Shown in pieces: positions 37,722 to 47,500 of a DNA stretch of 64,000 bases (position 1 is its first letter; every line of letters begins with the position of its first letter). The stretch comes from Acidovorax sp. NCPPB 3576 (GTDB lineage Bacteria > Pseudomonadota > Gammaproteobacteria > Burkholderiales > Burkholderiaceae_C): contig NZ_CP097267.1 in the NCBI RefSeq assembly GCF_028473605.1, positions 3,154,501 through 3,218,500 on the forward strand. The letters run 5' to 3'. A program made the position numbers and the translations under genes. A model generated the notes under the pieces. The model saw only the letters and a program-made list of their open reading frames with translations, had not been told where the DNA came from and did no database searches.

Positions 37722-38444
37722 ATGAAAAAGATCATTGCCCTGTGGGCGCACCAGCGCGCGCTGTCCACGGCTTTCCTGCGCATGATGATCGAGCGCAACG
37801 ACGTCACCGTGATCCACGAGCCGCTGGTGACATTGCTCGATACCGGCGAGGTTCCCTTGCCCGACGGTGCGGGCGGCCAGGTGGTGGTGCGCTCCGAGCG
37901 CGCCTTCTTCGACCACCTGCGCACGCTGGCGCAGCACCGGCCCGTGTTCTTCAAGGACACGGTGGAGCACCGCTACAGCTACCTGTTCGACCATCCCGAA
38001 GAGGTGGCGGACATCGAGCACACCTTCATCGTGCGGGACCCCGCCCCCACCATCAGTTCGATGTACCACATGAAGCCGACCATCGCCTTGCACGAGGTCG
38101 GCTACGAACACCTGTTCGAGATCTTCGAGCTCGCCACCCGGCTGAAAGGGTCGGCCCCGGTGCTGGTCGATGCCGACCGCCTGGTCGAAGAACCCCAGGC
38201 CGTGGTGCGGCGCTACTGCGAAGAGACCGGCCTGCCGTTCATCGAATCCGCCCTGCAATGGCAGCCCGGCGACCGGCCCGAATGGGGCCGCACCCGCCAA
38301 TGGCATCTGGATGCGATGCGCAGTTCGGGCTTTGCCGCCACTCAAAAGACCTACCCGGAAACCGTGGCCAACAACGCGACCCTGAAGGGTTACTTCGACC
38401 ACCACTATCCGTTCTACCGGCAGCTCGTACAGCACGCGATCTGA
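37722..38444 (+). CDS. PAPS-dependent sulfotransferase family protein
   Basis: 240 residues. The 5'-phosphosulfate loop is ALWAHQRALSTAFLR (residues 6-20), and the 3'-phosphate-binding Arg and Ser are in FIVRDPAPTISSMYH (Arg105, Ser112). This is the compact bacterial sulfotransferase group related to StaL-like and Stf0-like enzymes. cysD and cysNC in the same cluster would supply the PAPS donor. Acceptor unknown, but an alcohol made by the preceding reductases is a natural candidate. The gene is 43 bases after the aldo/keto reductase and 56 before the shell-protein gene. Confidence 0.85.
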   Translation: MKKIIALWAHQRALSTAFLRMMIERNDVTVIHEPLVTLLDTGEVPLPDGAGGQVVVRSERAFFDHLRTLAQHRPVFFKDTVEHRYSYLFDHPEEVADIEHTFIVRDPAPTISSMYHMKPTIALHEVGYEHLFEIFELATRLKGSAPVLVDADRLVEEPQAVVRRYCEETGLPFIESALQWQPGDRPEWGRTRQWHLDAMRSSGFAATQKTYPETVANNATLKGYFDHHYPFYRQLVQHAI

Positions 38445-38500
38445 TCGTTCGCCGGGCGTTCCCGCCCATTCCTTTTCCAACCGAGAAAGCAGCAACCACC

Positions 38501-39367
38501 ATGTCTTCGATCCAAGCCAATGCCGTCGCCCCCATCCGCCCCGTCGAGGCGCTGTCGTCCGGCGAACAGTTCGCCCAGGCCTACCTGGCCAAGGGGGAGC
38601 AGACGGAAGTGCACTTCGACTTCACCATCACCGAAGCCTTCAAGCCCACGCAGGACCGCCCCCGCCTGATGGTGAGCCAGCTCTTCAGGAAACGCCTAGT
38701 GAGCGAGACGCACAATCGCTTCTGGTCCGAAAGCCGCCCACCCAAGGTGGAAACCGGCGACATCCACGAAGGGGACTTGCGCCAGGAGGCCACCTTCCGC
38801 TTCGGCATGGGCGAGGGCATCGTGCGCCCGATCTCCGCCTGGGTGCAACTGCCGCCCGACCTGGCCGGCGACGAGCGCGGCATCGCCGAGTTCATCGACT
38901 ACCGGCTGCTGGTGCGCCTGGCCACGGCGGAGAACCAGGCCCTCACCTTCGGCCCGCATGGCCTGCTCAACCACCCCGGCGTGACGCGCCTGCCCTACAC
39001 CGGCAGCTATTTCGACGGCATCATGGCCGCCTGCAACGAGATCGAGCAGAACGGCGCGACGGCCCACGCGATGATCGTGAACCCCGTGGACTACTACCAC
39101 GGCCTGCTGGGCAAGGGCATCCTGGGCGACCTGCAGCAAAACGGCACGAAGATCGTGCGCACCCGCATGGTGGCCCCGGGCTGTGCACTGGTCGGCGATT
39201 TCGCGGTGGCGGCGCGCATCCTGCACACGGGCAAGTCGGTCATCCGCGTCGGCACGCCCCCTGCCGGCACGTTCGCGACCGAAGGCACCGCGGTGTGCGC
39301 GGAGATCTACGAAGGCCTGGCCGTGCACCTGCCCACGCACTTCTTCCACGTCGTGAAGGCCGGCTGA
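38501..39367 (+). CDS. HK97-fold shell protein, probable family 3 (natural-product) encapsulin
   Basis: 288 residues. The sequence has the order of an HK97-fold capsid protein: N-terminal arm (1-50), an E-loop-like segment (about 80-125: ETGDIHEGDLRQEATFRFG), a long P-domain helix (FIDYRLLVRLATAENQALTFG, with the usual GLLNHPGV after it), a spine helix (YFDGIMAACNEIEQNG), AHAMIVNPVDYY, then the A-domain (APGCALVGDFAVAARILHTG) and a C-terminal AEIYEGLAVHLPTHFFHV strand. No portal, protease, terminase or tail gene is near, and the neighbours are biosynthetic. Survey work by Andreas and Giessen described family 3 encapsulins inside natural-product clusters, often with sulfotransferases. The family 3 assignment is inference. 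Confidence 0.82.
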   Translation: MSSIQANAVAPIRPVEALSSGEQFAQAYLAKGEQTEVHFDFTITEAFKPTQDRPRLMVSQLFRKRLVSETHNRFWSESRPPKVETGDIHEGDLRQEATFRFGMGEGIVRPISAWVQLPPDLAGDERGIAEFIDYRLLVRLATAENQALTFGPHGLLNHPGVTRLPYTGSYFDGIMAACNEIEQNGATAHAMIVNPVDYYHGLLGKGILGDLQQNGTKIVRTRMVAPGCALVGDFAVAARILHTGKSVIRVGTPPAGTFATEGTAVCAEIYEGLAVHLPTHFFHVVKAG

Positions 39368-39435
39368 GCCCCCATCGCCTCGTATCGCATCGCTTCGGCT
39401 CGCACCGCGCGCCCACCGACAAGGAGTCCGCCCCC

Positions 39436-40605
39436 ATGCATGACCCACAGAGCGGCCTGGCCTTCTACCGGCCTTTCATGCCGATCTTCCTCGGCCTTTT
39501 CTTTTGCCACCTGGGCATCGGCGCCACGTTGTCGGTGCTGCCGTTCTACGTCAAGGACGCGATCGGCGGCAGCGACGTGGACGTGGGCACCGTGATCGCC
39601 GCCATCGCCGTGGCCGTGGTGCTCACCCGGCCGGTCGCGGGGCGGCTGTCGGACCGCATCGGCCACAAGAAGCTGATGCTGCTGGGCGCGCTCTTTTGCG
39701 TGCTGGCGGGCGCCGCGTACCTCGTGGCGCATCGGGTGGATGCGCTGATCGCGGTGCGGGTGCTGCACGGCATCGGCGAGGGCTGCGCCTTCACCGCCGG
39801 GGCAACTTGGCTGGTGGGGCTCGCGCCCGCCGAGCGGCGCGGAAAGATCATCGGCCTTTATGGCGTGAGCATGTGGTCGGGCGTCACCCTGGGCGCGCTG
39901 GTGGGCGCGGCGCTGATGCAGGCCGCAGGGTTCACCGCCGTGTGGGTCCTGTGCATTGCCGCCCCCCTGGCCGGATTCGCCTGCGTGCTGTCGAAACCCG
40001 CGCCCGTGAAGGCGCAGGCAGCGACGAAAAGCGCGCTCTTTCCCCGCTCGGCATTCCTCCCCGGCTTCACGTTGGCGCTGGGGTCCATGGGGTATGCCGC
40101 GCTCGCCTCCTTCGTCTCGCTCTACATGGCGGCCAAGGGCATCGAGAACGGCATCCTGGCATTCAACGTCTTCGGCTTCGCCTATGTGGGGTCGCGGCTT
40201 TTCCTGGGTCACTGGCCGGACCAGCTGGGGCCTTACCGCGTCGCCCTGTGGGCGGCGCTCGGCGAGGCCGCGGGCCTACTGCTGCTGGCCGTCGCTCCCA
40301 ACCTGGCCGTGGCCGTGCTGGGGGGCCTCGCGATGGGGCTCGGACTTTCGCTGCTCTATCCCTCGCTGGCGCTGATCGTCATCCGCAAGACCGAAGCGGC
40401 GCACCATGGCGCGGCGCTCGGCATGTTCACCTCGTTCTGGGACCTGGGCATTGCCGCAGGGGGCGTGGTGGCGGGCTTCGTGGCGGCCCGCTTCGGCTAT
40501 GCCGAGATCTACGGGGTGATGCTGGCCGCCACGCTGGCCAGCATGGTCGGCGTGATGCTGCTGTGGATGCCGCAGCGCACTCCCCGGCGCTCGCTACCGC
40601 AATGA
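39436..40605 (+). CDS. MFS transporter, probable product exporter
   Basis: 389 residues from ATG 39436, behind AAGGAG. Twelve membrane helices with the MFS loop motif [14 protein letters not shown] between helices 2 and 3 and [18 protein letters not shown]. Its size and motif fit the drug:H+ antiporter group. Position between the shell gene and cysD suggests export of the cluster product (or, less likely, uptake of a precursor). Confidence 0.88.
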   Translation: MHDPQSGLAFYRPFMPIFLGLFFCHLGIGATLSVLPFYVKDAIGGSDVDVGTVIAAIAVAVVLTRPVAGRLSDRIGHKKLMLLGALFCVLAGAAYLVAHRVDALIAVRVLHGIGEGCAFTAGATWLVGLAPAERRGKIIGLYGVSMWSGVTLGALVGAALMQAAGFTAVWVLCIAAPLAGFACVLSKPAPVKAQAATKSALFPRSAFLPGFTLALGSMGYAALASFVSLYMAAKGIENGILAFNVFGFAYVGSRLFLGHWPDQLGPYRVALWAALGEAAGLLLLAVAPNLAVAVLGGLAMGLGLSLLYPSLALIVIRKTEAAHHGAALGMFTSFWDLGIAAGGVVAGFVAARFGYAEIYGVMLAATLASMVGVMLLWMPQRTPRRSLPQ

Positions 40606-40660
40606 CGCCCTCCCTGCGCGCCCTGTCATTTGGATTTCCCTTTTTCGAAGGAGCCGAAAC

Positions 40661-41560
40661 ATGTTTCTCGATCATCTGCAGCGGCTGGAAGCCGAGAGCA
40701 TCCACATCCTGCGCGAGACGGTGGCGGAGGCCGACAACCCCGTCATGCTGTACTCCATCGGCAAGGACAGCTCGGTGATGCTCCATCTGGCGATGAAGGC
40801 GTTCTACCCGGCCCGGCCGCCGTTCCCCCTGCTGCACGTGGACACGCTGTGGAAGTTCCGCGAAATGATCGCCTTTCGCGATCAGCGGGCGCGGGAAACC
40901 GGCATGGAGATGCTGGTGCACAGCAATCCGGATGGCATCGCGATGGGCATCGACCCGTTCGTGCATGGCTCGTCGGTCCATACCGATCTGATGAAAACCC
41001 AGGCGCTCAAGCAGGCGCTGGACCACCACCGTTTCGACGCCGCTTTCGGCGGCGCGCGGCGCGACGAAGAGAAGTCGCGGGCCAAGGAGCGCATTTTCTC
41101 ACTGCGCTCCGTGCACCACCGCTGGGACGCCCGGCGCCAGCGGCCCGAGCTTTGGCGGGTGTACAACACGCGCAAGCACCAGGGCGAGAGCATCCGCGTG
41201 TTCCCGCTTTCCAACTGGACCGAGGCCGACATCTGGCAGTACATCGCCCGCGAGCGAATTCCCATCGTGCCGCTGTACTTCGCCAAGGAAAGGCCCGTGG
41301 TGGAGCGCAATGGCATGCTGCTGATGGTGGACGACGAACGCCTGCCGCTGGCGCCCGGCGAGCGGCCGCAGATGCGGCGGGTGCGTTTTCGCACCCTGGG
41401 CTGCTATCCGCTCACCGGCGCCATCGAAAGCGATGCCGATTCGCTCGATGCGATCATTGCCGAGACGCTGGCGGCGCACACCTCCGAACGGCAGGGCCGG
41501 GCCATCGACCACGACGGCAAGGGATCCATGGAACTGAAGAAACAGGCGGGGTATTTTTGA
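40661..41560 (+). CDS. cysD: Sulfate adenylyltransferase subunit 2
   Basis: 299 residues, the normal CysD length. PP-loop ATP-binding motif SIGKDSS at 32-38, [17 protein letters not shown] and the [16 protein letters not shown] block are present. Together with the CysN half of the next gene it makes adenosine 5'-phosphosulfate. It ends one base into the cysNC start. Confidence 0.96.
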   Translation: MFLDHLQRLEAESIHILRETVAEADNPVMLYSIGKDSSVMLHLAMKAFYPARPPFPLLHVDTLWKFREMIAFRDQRARETGMEMLVHSNPDGIAMGIDPFVHGSSVHTDLMKTQALKQALDHHRFDAAFGGARRDEEKSRAKERIFSLRSVHHRWDARRQRPELWRVYNTRKHQGESIRVFPLSNWTEADIWQYIARERIPIVPLYFAKERPVVERNGMLLMVDDERLPLAPGERPQMRRVRFRTLGCYPLTGAIESDADSLDAIIAETLAAHTSERQGRAIDHDGKGSMELKKQAGYF

Positions 41561-43467
41561 TGAGCGGCTCCCAACCTTCTCCTGCGCCGCAGCGCAGCCT
41601 GCTGCGCGTGATCACCTGCGGCAGCGTGGACGACGGCAAGAGCACGCTGATCGGCCGGCTGCTCTACGAATCCAAGAGCCTGTATGAAGACCAGCTGCAG
41701 GCGCTGGCCGCCGACTCCCGCAAGGCCGGAACGCAGGGCGGCGCGCTCGACTTCGCACTGCTGGTCGATGGCCTGGTGGCCGAGCGGGAACAGGGCATCA
41801 CCATCGATGTGGCCTACCGCTACTTCTCGTCCCCCACGCGCAAGTTCATCCTGGCCGACACGCCGGGCCACCTGCAATACACCCGCAACATGGCCACGGC
41901 GGCCTCCAACGCCGGCGCGGCGATGGTGCTGGTCGATGCGCGCAAGGGCGTTCTCACCCAGACCCGCCGGCATGCCTACATCGGCGCGCTGCTGGGCATC
42001 CGGGCCCTGGCGCTGGTGGTCAACAAGATGGATCTGGTGGACTACGACCAGGAACGCTTCACCGCCATCGAGGCGGAATTCAGCGCCCTGGCGCAGCAGA
42101 TGGGGCTGCCCGCACCCGTGTGCATTCCGCTGTCGGCCCTGCGCGGAGACAACCTGGTGGAACGCAGCCAGCACACGCCGTGGTATCAGGGGCCCACGCT
42201 CGGGCAGTGGCTGGAAACCACGGAGGTTGACGAGACCGTGGCCGCGCGGCAGCCGCTGCGGTTTCCGGTGCAGTGGGTGAACCGGCCGAGCGAGGACTTC
42301 CGGGGCCTGGCAGGCACCGTGGCCGCTGGCAGCGTGCGCGTGGGCGACGCGGTGGTGGTGCAGCCATCGGCCCAGCAGGCGCGGGTCAAGCGCATCGTCA
42401 CGTACGACGGCGATCTGCCCACCGCCGTGGCGGGCCAGTCCGTCACCCTGGTGCTGGATGCCGACATCGACGTCTCGCGCGGCGACCTCATCGCCGACCC
42501 GGCCTCTCCCGCGGAAGTGGCCGACCGCATCGAAGCCGACATGGTCTGGTTCAGCGAAACGCCGCTGTTCCCGGGCCGCGGGTATTGGCTCAAGTGCGGC
42601 CCCCGCACGGTGGGCGCGACCGTCACGCGCATCGTCCACCGGGTGGACATCGAAACCTTCGACCGACTGCCTGCGGACCAGCTCGACATGAACGCGGTGG
42701 GACTGGTCGAACTAACCCTGGACCAGCCCATCGCCTTCGATGCCTATGACCTCAATCGCGACGCCGGCGGCTTCCTGCTGATCGATCGCATCGACCACGA
42801 GACGGCCGGTGCGGGCATGCTGGTTCGCGCGCTGCGCGATGCCGATAACCTGGTGTGGCACCACTCCCAGATCACCAAGGCACAGCGGGCCGCGATCAAG
42901 CACCAGAAGGGGTGCGTGCTGTGGCTCACCGGGCTGTCCGGCGCAGGAAAATCGACCATCGCCAACAGGGTGGAGCAGCAGTTGCACCGGCGCGGCTGCC
43001 ACAGCTTCCTGCTGGACGGCGACAACGTCCGCCACGGCCTCAACAAAGACCTGGGGTTCACCGACGCCGACCGGGTCGAGAACATCCGCCGAGTGGGCGA
43101 GGTTGCCAAGCTGATGGTGGATGCCGGCCTCATCGTGCTGGTGGCCTTCATCTCGCCGTTTCGTGCCGAGCGCCGGGCGGCACGGGCGCTGCTGGAGGCC
43201 GGCGAATTCCTGGAGGTGTTCATCGACGCGCCCCTGGAACTGGCCGAGCGGCGCGATCCGAAGGGCCTGTACCGCAAGGCGCGCAGCGGCGCGCTGAAGA
43301 ACTTCACCGGGATCGACTCGCCTTACGAGCCGCCGGAGCATCCGGACATCCACATCCAGACCGCGCACATGTCGCCCGAACAGGCGGCCGACTGCATCGT
43401 GTCCCGGCTCATCGCCGCGGGCCTGGTGGTGCCGCCCTCGGCAGCGCGCACGGCCACCACCGCATGA
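41560..43467 (+). CDS. cysNC: Bifunctional sulfate adenylyltransferase subunit 1 / APS kinase
   Basis: 635 residues, two domains. The CysN GTPase (about 1-440) has [10 protein letters not shown] (P-loop 21-30), [12 protein letters not shown] and NKMDLVDYD. The CysC kinase (about 450-625) has GLSGAGKST (about 458-466), [12 protein letters not shown] and [22 protein letters not shown]. It yields PAPS directly, the donor for sulfotransferases, rather than only the APS needed for assimilation, so the pair fits a sulfation role. It overlaps both neighbours by 1 and 4 bases. Confidence 0.96.
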   Translation: MSGSQPSPAPQRSLLRVITCGSVDDGKSTLIGRLLYESKSLYEDQLQALAADSRKAGTQGGALDFALLVDGLVAEREQGITIDVAYRYFSSPTRKFILADTPGHLQYTRNMATAASNAGAAMVLVDARKGVLTQTRRHAYIGALLGIRALALVVNKMDLVDYDQERFTAIEAEFSALAQQMGLPAPVCIPLSALRGDNLVERSQHTPWYQGPTLGQWLETTEVDETVAARQPLRFPVQWVNRPSEDFRGLAGTVAAGSVRVGDAVVVQPSAQQARVKRIVTYDGDLPTAVAGQSVTLVLDADIDVSRGDLIADPASPAEVADRIEADMVWFSETPLFPGRGYWLKCGPRTVGATVTRIVHRVDIETFDRLPADQLDMNAVGLVELTLDQPIAFDAYDLNRDAGGFLLIDRIDHETAGAGMLVRALRDADNLVWHHSQITKAQRAAIKHQKGCVLWLTGLSGAGKSTIANRVEQQLHRRGCHSFLLDGDNVRHGLNKDLGFTDADRVENIRRVGEVAKLMVDAGLIVLVAFISPFRAERRAARALLEAGEFLEVFIDAPLELAERRDPKGLYRKARSGALKNFTGIDSPYEPPEHPDIHIQTAHMSPEQAADCIVSRLIAAGLVVPPSAARTATTA

Positions 43468-44675
43468 GCGGCAGCACTGGCACCGGCACCGATTCGGCCT
43501 GGGACGCCATCGTGCTGGGTGGCGGCATGGCGGGGGCCAGTTGCGCCTGGGCGCTGGCGCGCCACCGGCGGGTGCTGCTGCTGGAGCGCGAGGCACATTG
43601 CGGCTACCACGCCACCGGCCGCTCGGCCGCGCTGTTCTCCGAGTATTTCGGCAACCGGACGGTGCGCGCGCTCACCGCGCTCAGCCGGCCGTTTTTCGAG
43701 GCGCCGCCCACCGGCTTCGCCCCGGTGCCGCTCGTGGCGCCGCGCGGCGTGGTGGCACTGGCCACGCAGGACGACCTGAACGCTGGCCGCATCGACAGCG
43801 CCCTGGCGGCCGGCCACCACGCCCGCGAGCCCGCCCGCGTGATCGGGCTGGACGCCGCCCTGGCCCGCTGCCCGGTCATCGACCCCCGCCCCTACCGCTG
43901 CGCCGTGTGGCGCCCCTCGGTCATGGACATCGATGTCGATGCGCTGCACCAGGGCTACCTGCGCGGCCTCCGGGCCGCTGGCGGCAGCGTCCGCACCGGA
44001 ATCCGCCTGGAGGCCATCGCGCGGGACGCGTCGGGGCACTGGACTGTCCAGACGCCGGAGGGCCGCTTTCACACGCCGTGCCTGATCAATGCGGCCGGCG
44101 CCTGGGCCGACGAAGTCGCGGGCCAGGCCGGCGTCGCGGCCATCGGCCTGGTGCCCAAGCGCCGCACGGCCGTGATCGTGGATCTGCCGGACAGCGCTTC
44201 GTACCAGCCCGCGCTGGCATCCTGGCCGATGGTGACCGATCTGGCGGACACGTTCTATTTCAAGCCCGAGGCCGGCCGCCTGCTGGTCAGCCCCAGCGAC
44301 GAAACCCCCATGCCGCCCTGCGACGTGCAGCCCGAGGAGTGGGATGTGGCGGTGGCGGTCGATCGGCTGCAGCAGGCCACGACCCTGGCGGTGCGGCGCG
44401 TGGCCCACCGCTGGGCAGGCCTGCGCAGCTTCGTGGCCGACGGATCTCCGGTGCTGGGTGCGGCCGGGGATGCACCCGGCTTCGTCTGGGCCGCGGCGCT
44501 CGGGGGCTATGGCATTCAGATCGCTCCGGCAGTCGGACAGGCAGTCGCCGCGCTCGTCCTGGAAGGGGATCTGCCACGCCATTTCATCGAACAGGGCCTG
44601 TCGGCCGCTGCGCTGCGTCCCCGCCGGCAGGATCACGCCGATGCACTGCCCGCCTGCGCCCAGGCGCTGCCGTGA
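43464..44675 (+). CDS. FAD-dependent oxidoreductase, D-amino-acid/glycine oxidase (DAO) family
   Basis: 403 residues. N-terminal FAD-binding [18 protein letters not shown] (about 17-34) and [20 protein letters not shown], a middle [11 protein letters not shown] block, and the C-terminal [16 protein letters not shown] and [15 protein letters not shown] motifs are those of the DAO family. Such enzymes oxidise secondary or primary amines. It overlaps the cysNC stop by 4 bases and ends the cluster; it may tailor the amine of the product or remove a by-product. Substrate unknown. Confidence 0.87.
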   Translation: MSGSTGTGTDSAWDAIVLGGGMAGASCAWALARHRRVLLLEREAHCGYHATGRSAALFSEYFGNRTVRALTALSRPFFEAPPTGFAPVPLVAPRGVVALATQDDLNAGRIDSALAAGHHAREPARVIGLDAALARCPVIDPRPYRCAVWRPSVMDIDVDALHQGYLRGLRAAGGSVRTGIRLEAIARDASGHWTVQTPEGRFHTPCLINAAGAWADEVAGQAGVAAIGLVPKRRTAVIVDLPDSASYQPALASWPMVTDLADTFYFKPEAGRLLVSPSDETPMPPCDVQPEEWDVAVAVDRLQQATTLAVRRVAHRWAGLRSFVADGSPVLGAAGDAPGFVWAAALGGYGIQIAPAVGQAVAALVLEGDLPRHFIEQGLSAAALRPRRQDHADALPACAQALP

Positions 44676-44701
44676 GGGCGTGAGGGCGTGAGGGCGTGAG
44701 G
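44672..44701. repeat. Octanucleotide tandem repeat at the end of the FAD oxidoreductase gene
   Basis: GTGAGGGC repeated three and three-quarter times, starting within the stop codon region of the gene. The stop TGA at 44673-44675 is inside the first unit, so a change in copy number would not alter the protein. Confidence 0.85.
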
Positions 44702-44724
44702 TTGCCGCCACAGGACCTGGCATC

Positions 44725-44780
44725 AAAAAGGCCTCTACCGCAATAAATACTAGGGCATATAGCTATAAATTTAATAGCAA
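44725..44780 (+). repeat. Interspersed intergenic element, copy C
   Basis: aaaaaggcctct, accgcaataaata, ctagggcatatagctat, then taatagca: the same order of blocks as the element at 14144-14197 read in the opposite direction, about 85% alike. It sits between two convergent genes immediately before a terminator. Confidence 0.75.
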
Positions 44781-44787
44781 AAGAAAA

Positions 44788-44810
44788 ACCCGCCGAAGCG
44801 GGCTTTTCTT
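44788..44810. terminator. Terminator of acnB, also usable from the plus strand
   Basis: CCCGC (44789-44793), loop CGAA, GCGGG (44798-44802). On the minus strand this is a stem closed by C(UUCG)G and followed by TTTTTCTTTT, a strong intrinsic terminator for acnB. On the plus strand it is followed by TTTTCTT. Confidence 0.9.
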
Positions 44811-44826
44811 CACAGGGAGGGGCCGA

Positions 44827-47412
44827 TCAGGCGGCCACGCCGTCCGCGACTTCCTTGTACTCCTCGATCTGGTCGAAGTTCATGTACTTGTAGATCTTGT
44901 CGCCGTTCTGGTTGAGCACGCCCATGTCCGCCAGATACTCTTCCTTGGACGGAATGCGACCGAGCTTGGAGCAGATGGCCGACAGCTCGGCCGAGCCCAG
45001 GTACACGTTCGTGTTCTTGCCCAGGCGGTTGGGGAAGTTGCGGGTGCTGGTGGACATCACCGTGGCGCCCTCCTTCACCTGTGCCTGGTTGCCCATGCAC
45101 AGCGAGCAGCCAGGCATTTCCATGCGGGCACCGGCCGCGCCGAACACGCCGTAGTGGCCTTCCTCGGTCAGCTGGTGCGCGTCCATCTTGGTGGGCGGCG
45201 CCATCCACAGCTTGACCGGGATGTCCTTCTTGCCTTCCAGCAGCTTGGAGGCCGCGCGGAAGTGGCCGATGTTGGTCATGCAGGAGCCGATGAACACCTC
45301 GTCGATCGGCGCGCCGGCCACATCGGACAGCGTCTTGGCGTCGTCCGGGTCGTTGGGGCAGCACACGATGGGCTCGGTGATCTCGGCCAGGTCGATCTCG
45401 ATCACGGCGGCGTACTCGGCGTCTTCGTCGGGCTGCAGCAGCTGCGGATTGGCCAGCCAGGCCTGCATGGCCTTGATGCGGCGCGTGATGGTGCGTGCAT
45501 CGGCATAGCCCTGGGCGATCATGTTCTTGAGCAGCACGATGTTCGAGTTGATGTACTCGATGATCGGCTCCTTGTTCAGGCGCACCGTGCAGCCGGCAGC
45601 CGAGCGCTCGGCCGAGGCGTCGGACAGCTCGAACGCCTGCTCCACCTTCATGTCCGGCAGGCCTTCGATTTCGAGGATGCGGCCCGAGAAGATGTTTTTC
45701 TTGCCCTTCTTCTCGACGGTCAGCAGGCCGGCCTTGATGGCGTACAGCGGAATGGCATGCACCAGGTCGCGCAAGGTCACGCCGGGCTGCATCGCGCCCT
45801 TGAAGCGCACCAGCACCGATTCCGGCATATCGAGCGGCATCACGCCCGTGGCGGCGGCGAACGCCACCAGGCCGGAGCCCGCGGGGAAGCTGATGCCGAT
45901 GGGAAAGCGCGTGTGCGAATCGCCGCCCGTGCCCACGGTGTCGGGCAGCAGCATGCGGTTGAGCCAGCTGTGGATGATGCCGTCGCCGGGCTTGAGCGAG
46001 ATGCCGCCGCGCGTGCTGATGAAGTCGGGCAGCTCGTGGTGCATCTTCACGTCCACGGGCTTGGGGTACGCGGCGGTGTGGCAGAAGGACTGCATCACCA
46101 GGTCAGCGCTGAAGCCCAGGCAGGCCAGGTCCTTCAGTTCGTCGCGCGTCATCGGGCCGGTGGTGTCCTGCGAGCCGACCGAGGTCATGCGCGGTTCGCA
46201 GTACGTACCTGGCACCACGCCTTCGCCCTCGGGCAGGCCGCAGGCGCGGCCGACCATCTTCTGGGCCAGCGTGAAACCCTTGCCGGTGGCGGCAGGGTTC
46301 TGCGGCAGGCGGAACAGGGTCGAAGGCGCCAGGCCCAGGGCCTCGCGCGCCTTGGCGGTGAGGCCACGGCCCACGATCAGCGGAATGCGGCCACCCGCGC
46401 GCACTTCGTCGAACAGCACTTCGCTCTTCACTTCGAACTCGGCGATGACCTGGCCGTTCTTGAGCGCCTTGCCGGCGTAGGGCAGCAGCTCGATCTCGTC
46501 GCCCATGTTCATCTGGCTCACGTCCAGCTCGATCGGCAGCGCGCCCGCGTCTTCCATGGTGTTGTAGAAGATCGGAGCGATCTTGGAGCCCAGGCACACG
46601 CCGCCGAAGCGCTTGTTCGGCACGTAGGGGATGTCTTCGCCGGTGAACCACAGCACGCTGTTGGTGGCCGACTTGCGGCTGGAACCCGTGCCCACCACGT
46701 CGCCCACGTAGGCCACGAGGTTGCCCTTGGCGCGCAGGTCTTCGATGAACTTCACCGGGCCGCGCTTGCCGTCTTCTTCGGGCGTGATGCCCTCGCGCTT
46801 GTTCTTGAGCATGGCCAGCGCATGCAGCGGAATGTCCGGGCGGCTCCAGGCGTCAGGTGCGGGCGACAGATCGTCGGTGTTGGTTTCGCCGGTGACCTTG
46901 AGCACCGTGAGCTTGATGCTCTGCGGCACTTCGGGGCGGCTGGTGAACCACTCGGCGTCGGCCCAGCTTTGCAGGACGGCCTGGGCGAATGCGTTGCCCT
47001 TGTCGGCCTTTTCCTTGACGTCATGGAACTGGTCGAACATCAGCAGCGTCTTCTTGAGGCCTTCGGCCGCGACCGATGCCACGGCGGCATCGTCCAGCAG
47101 GTCGATCAGCGGCGTGAGGTTGTAGCCGCCCAGCATGGTGCCCAGCAGTTCGGTGGCCTTCTCGCGGCCGATCAGCGTGCATTTTTCGGTGCCGTGCGCC
47201 ACCGCGGCCAGATAGCTCGCCTTGACCTTGGCGGCGTCGTCCACACCAGCGGGCACGCGGTAGGTGATCAGCTCCACCAGGGTGGCCTCTTCGCCTGCGG
47301 GCGGCGCCTTCAGCAAATCGATCAGCGAAGCGGTCTGCTTGGCCGTGAGAGGCAGGGGCGGAATGCCCAGTGCGGCGCGCTCGGCCACATGGTCACGGTA
47401 GGCTTTCAACAT
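44827..47412 (-). CDS. acnB: Bifunctional aconitate hydratase 2 / 2-methylisocitrate dehydratase
   Basis: 861 residues, as in other AcnB proteins. N-terminal HEAT-like domain (about 1-160), swivel domain near 165-380 ([16 protein letters not shown]), then the [4Fe-4S] domains. Cluster Cys residues appear in [15 protein letters not shown] and [12 protein letters not shown]. Interconverts citrate and isocitrate. A ribosome binding site (CGGAGAAAAAT) precedes ATG 47412. It is transcribed with, or next to, the small secreted protein, the CitE-like lyase, tam and mdh on the same strand. Confidence 0.97.
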   Translation of the reverse strand: MLKAYRDHVAERAALGIPPLPLTAKQTASLIDLLKAPPAGEEATLVELITYRVPAGVDDAAKVKASYLAAVAHGTEKCTLIGREKATELLGTMLGGYNLTPLIDLLDDAAVASVAAEGLKKTLLMFDQFHDVKEKADKGNAFAQAVLQSWADAEWFTSRPEVPQSIKLTVLKVTGETNTDDLSPAPDAWSRPDIPLHALAMLKNKREGITPEEDGKRGPVKFIEDLRAKGNLVAYVGDVVGTGSSRKSATNSVLWFTGEDIPYVPNKRFGGVCLGSKIAPIFYNTMEDAGALPIELDVSQMNMGDEIELLPYAGKALKNGQVIAEFEVKSEVLFDEVRAGGRIPLIVGRGLTAKAREALGLAPSTLFRLPQNPAATGKGFTLAQKMVGRACGLPEGEGVVPGTYCEPRMTSVGSQDTTGPMTRDELKDLACLGFSADLVMQSFCHTAAYPKPVDVKMHHELPDFISTRGGISLKPGDGIIHSWLNRMLLPDTVGTGGDSHTRFPIGISFPAGSGLVAFAAATGVMPLDMPESVLVRFKGAMQPGVTLRDLVHAIPLYAIKAGLLTVEKKGKKNIFSGRILEIEGLPDMKVEQAFELSDASAERSAAGCTVRLNKEPIIEYINSNIVLLKNMIAQGYADARTITRRIKAMQAWLANPQLLQPDEDAEYAAVIEIDLAEITEPIVCCPNDPDDAKTLSDVAGAPIDEVFIGSCMTNIGHFRAASKLLEGKKDIPVKLWMAPPTKMDAHQLTEEGHYGVFGAAGARMEMPGCSLCMGNQAQVKEGATVMSTSTRNFPNRLGKNTNVYLGSAELSAICSKLGRIPSKEEYLADMGVLNQNGDKIYKYMNFDQIEEYKEVADGVAA

Positions 47413-47500
47413 ATTTTTCTCCGGTGGGTTTCTGGTGTGGGGGGCTGTGTATCGCCGGCCATGCGGTCCGGGCCCAGCAGGCGCGCCCGGTCAAGAAGAA

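Noticed and set aside
38501..39367. Reading the HK97-fold gene as a prophage capsid remnant
   Set aside because: No portal, terminase, protease or head-tail genes surround it, the reading frame is intact, spacing to its neighbours is operon-like, and its codon use matches the cluster.
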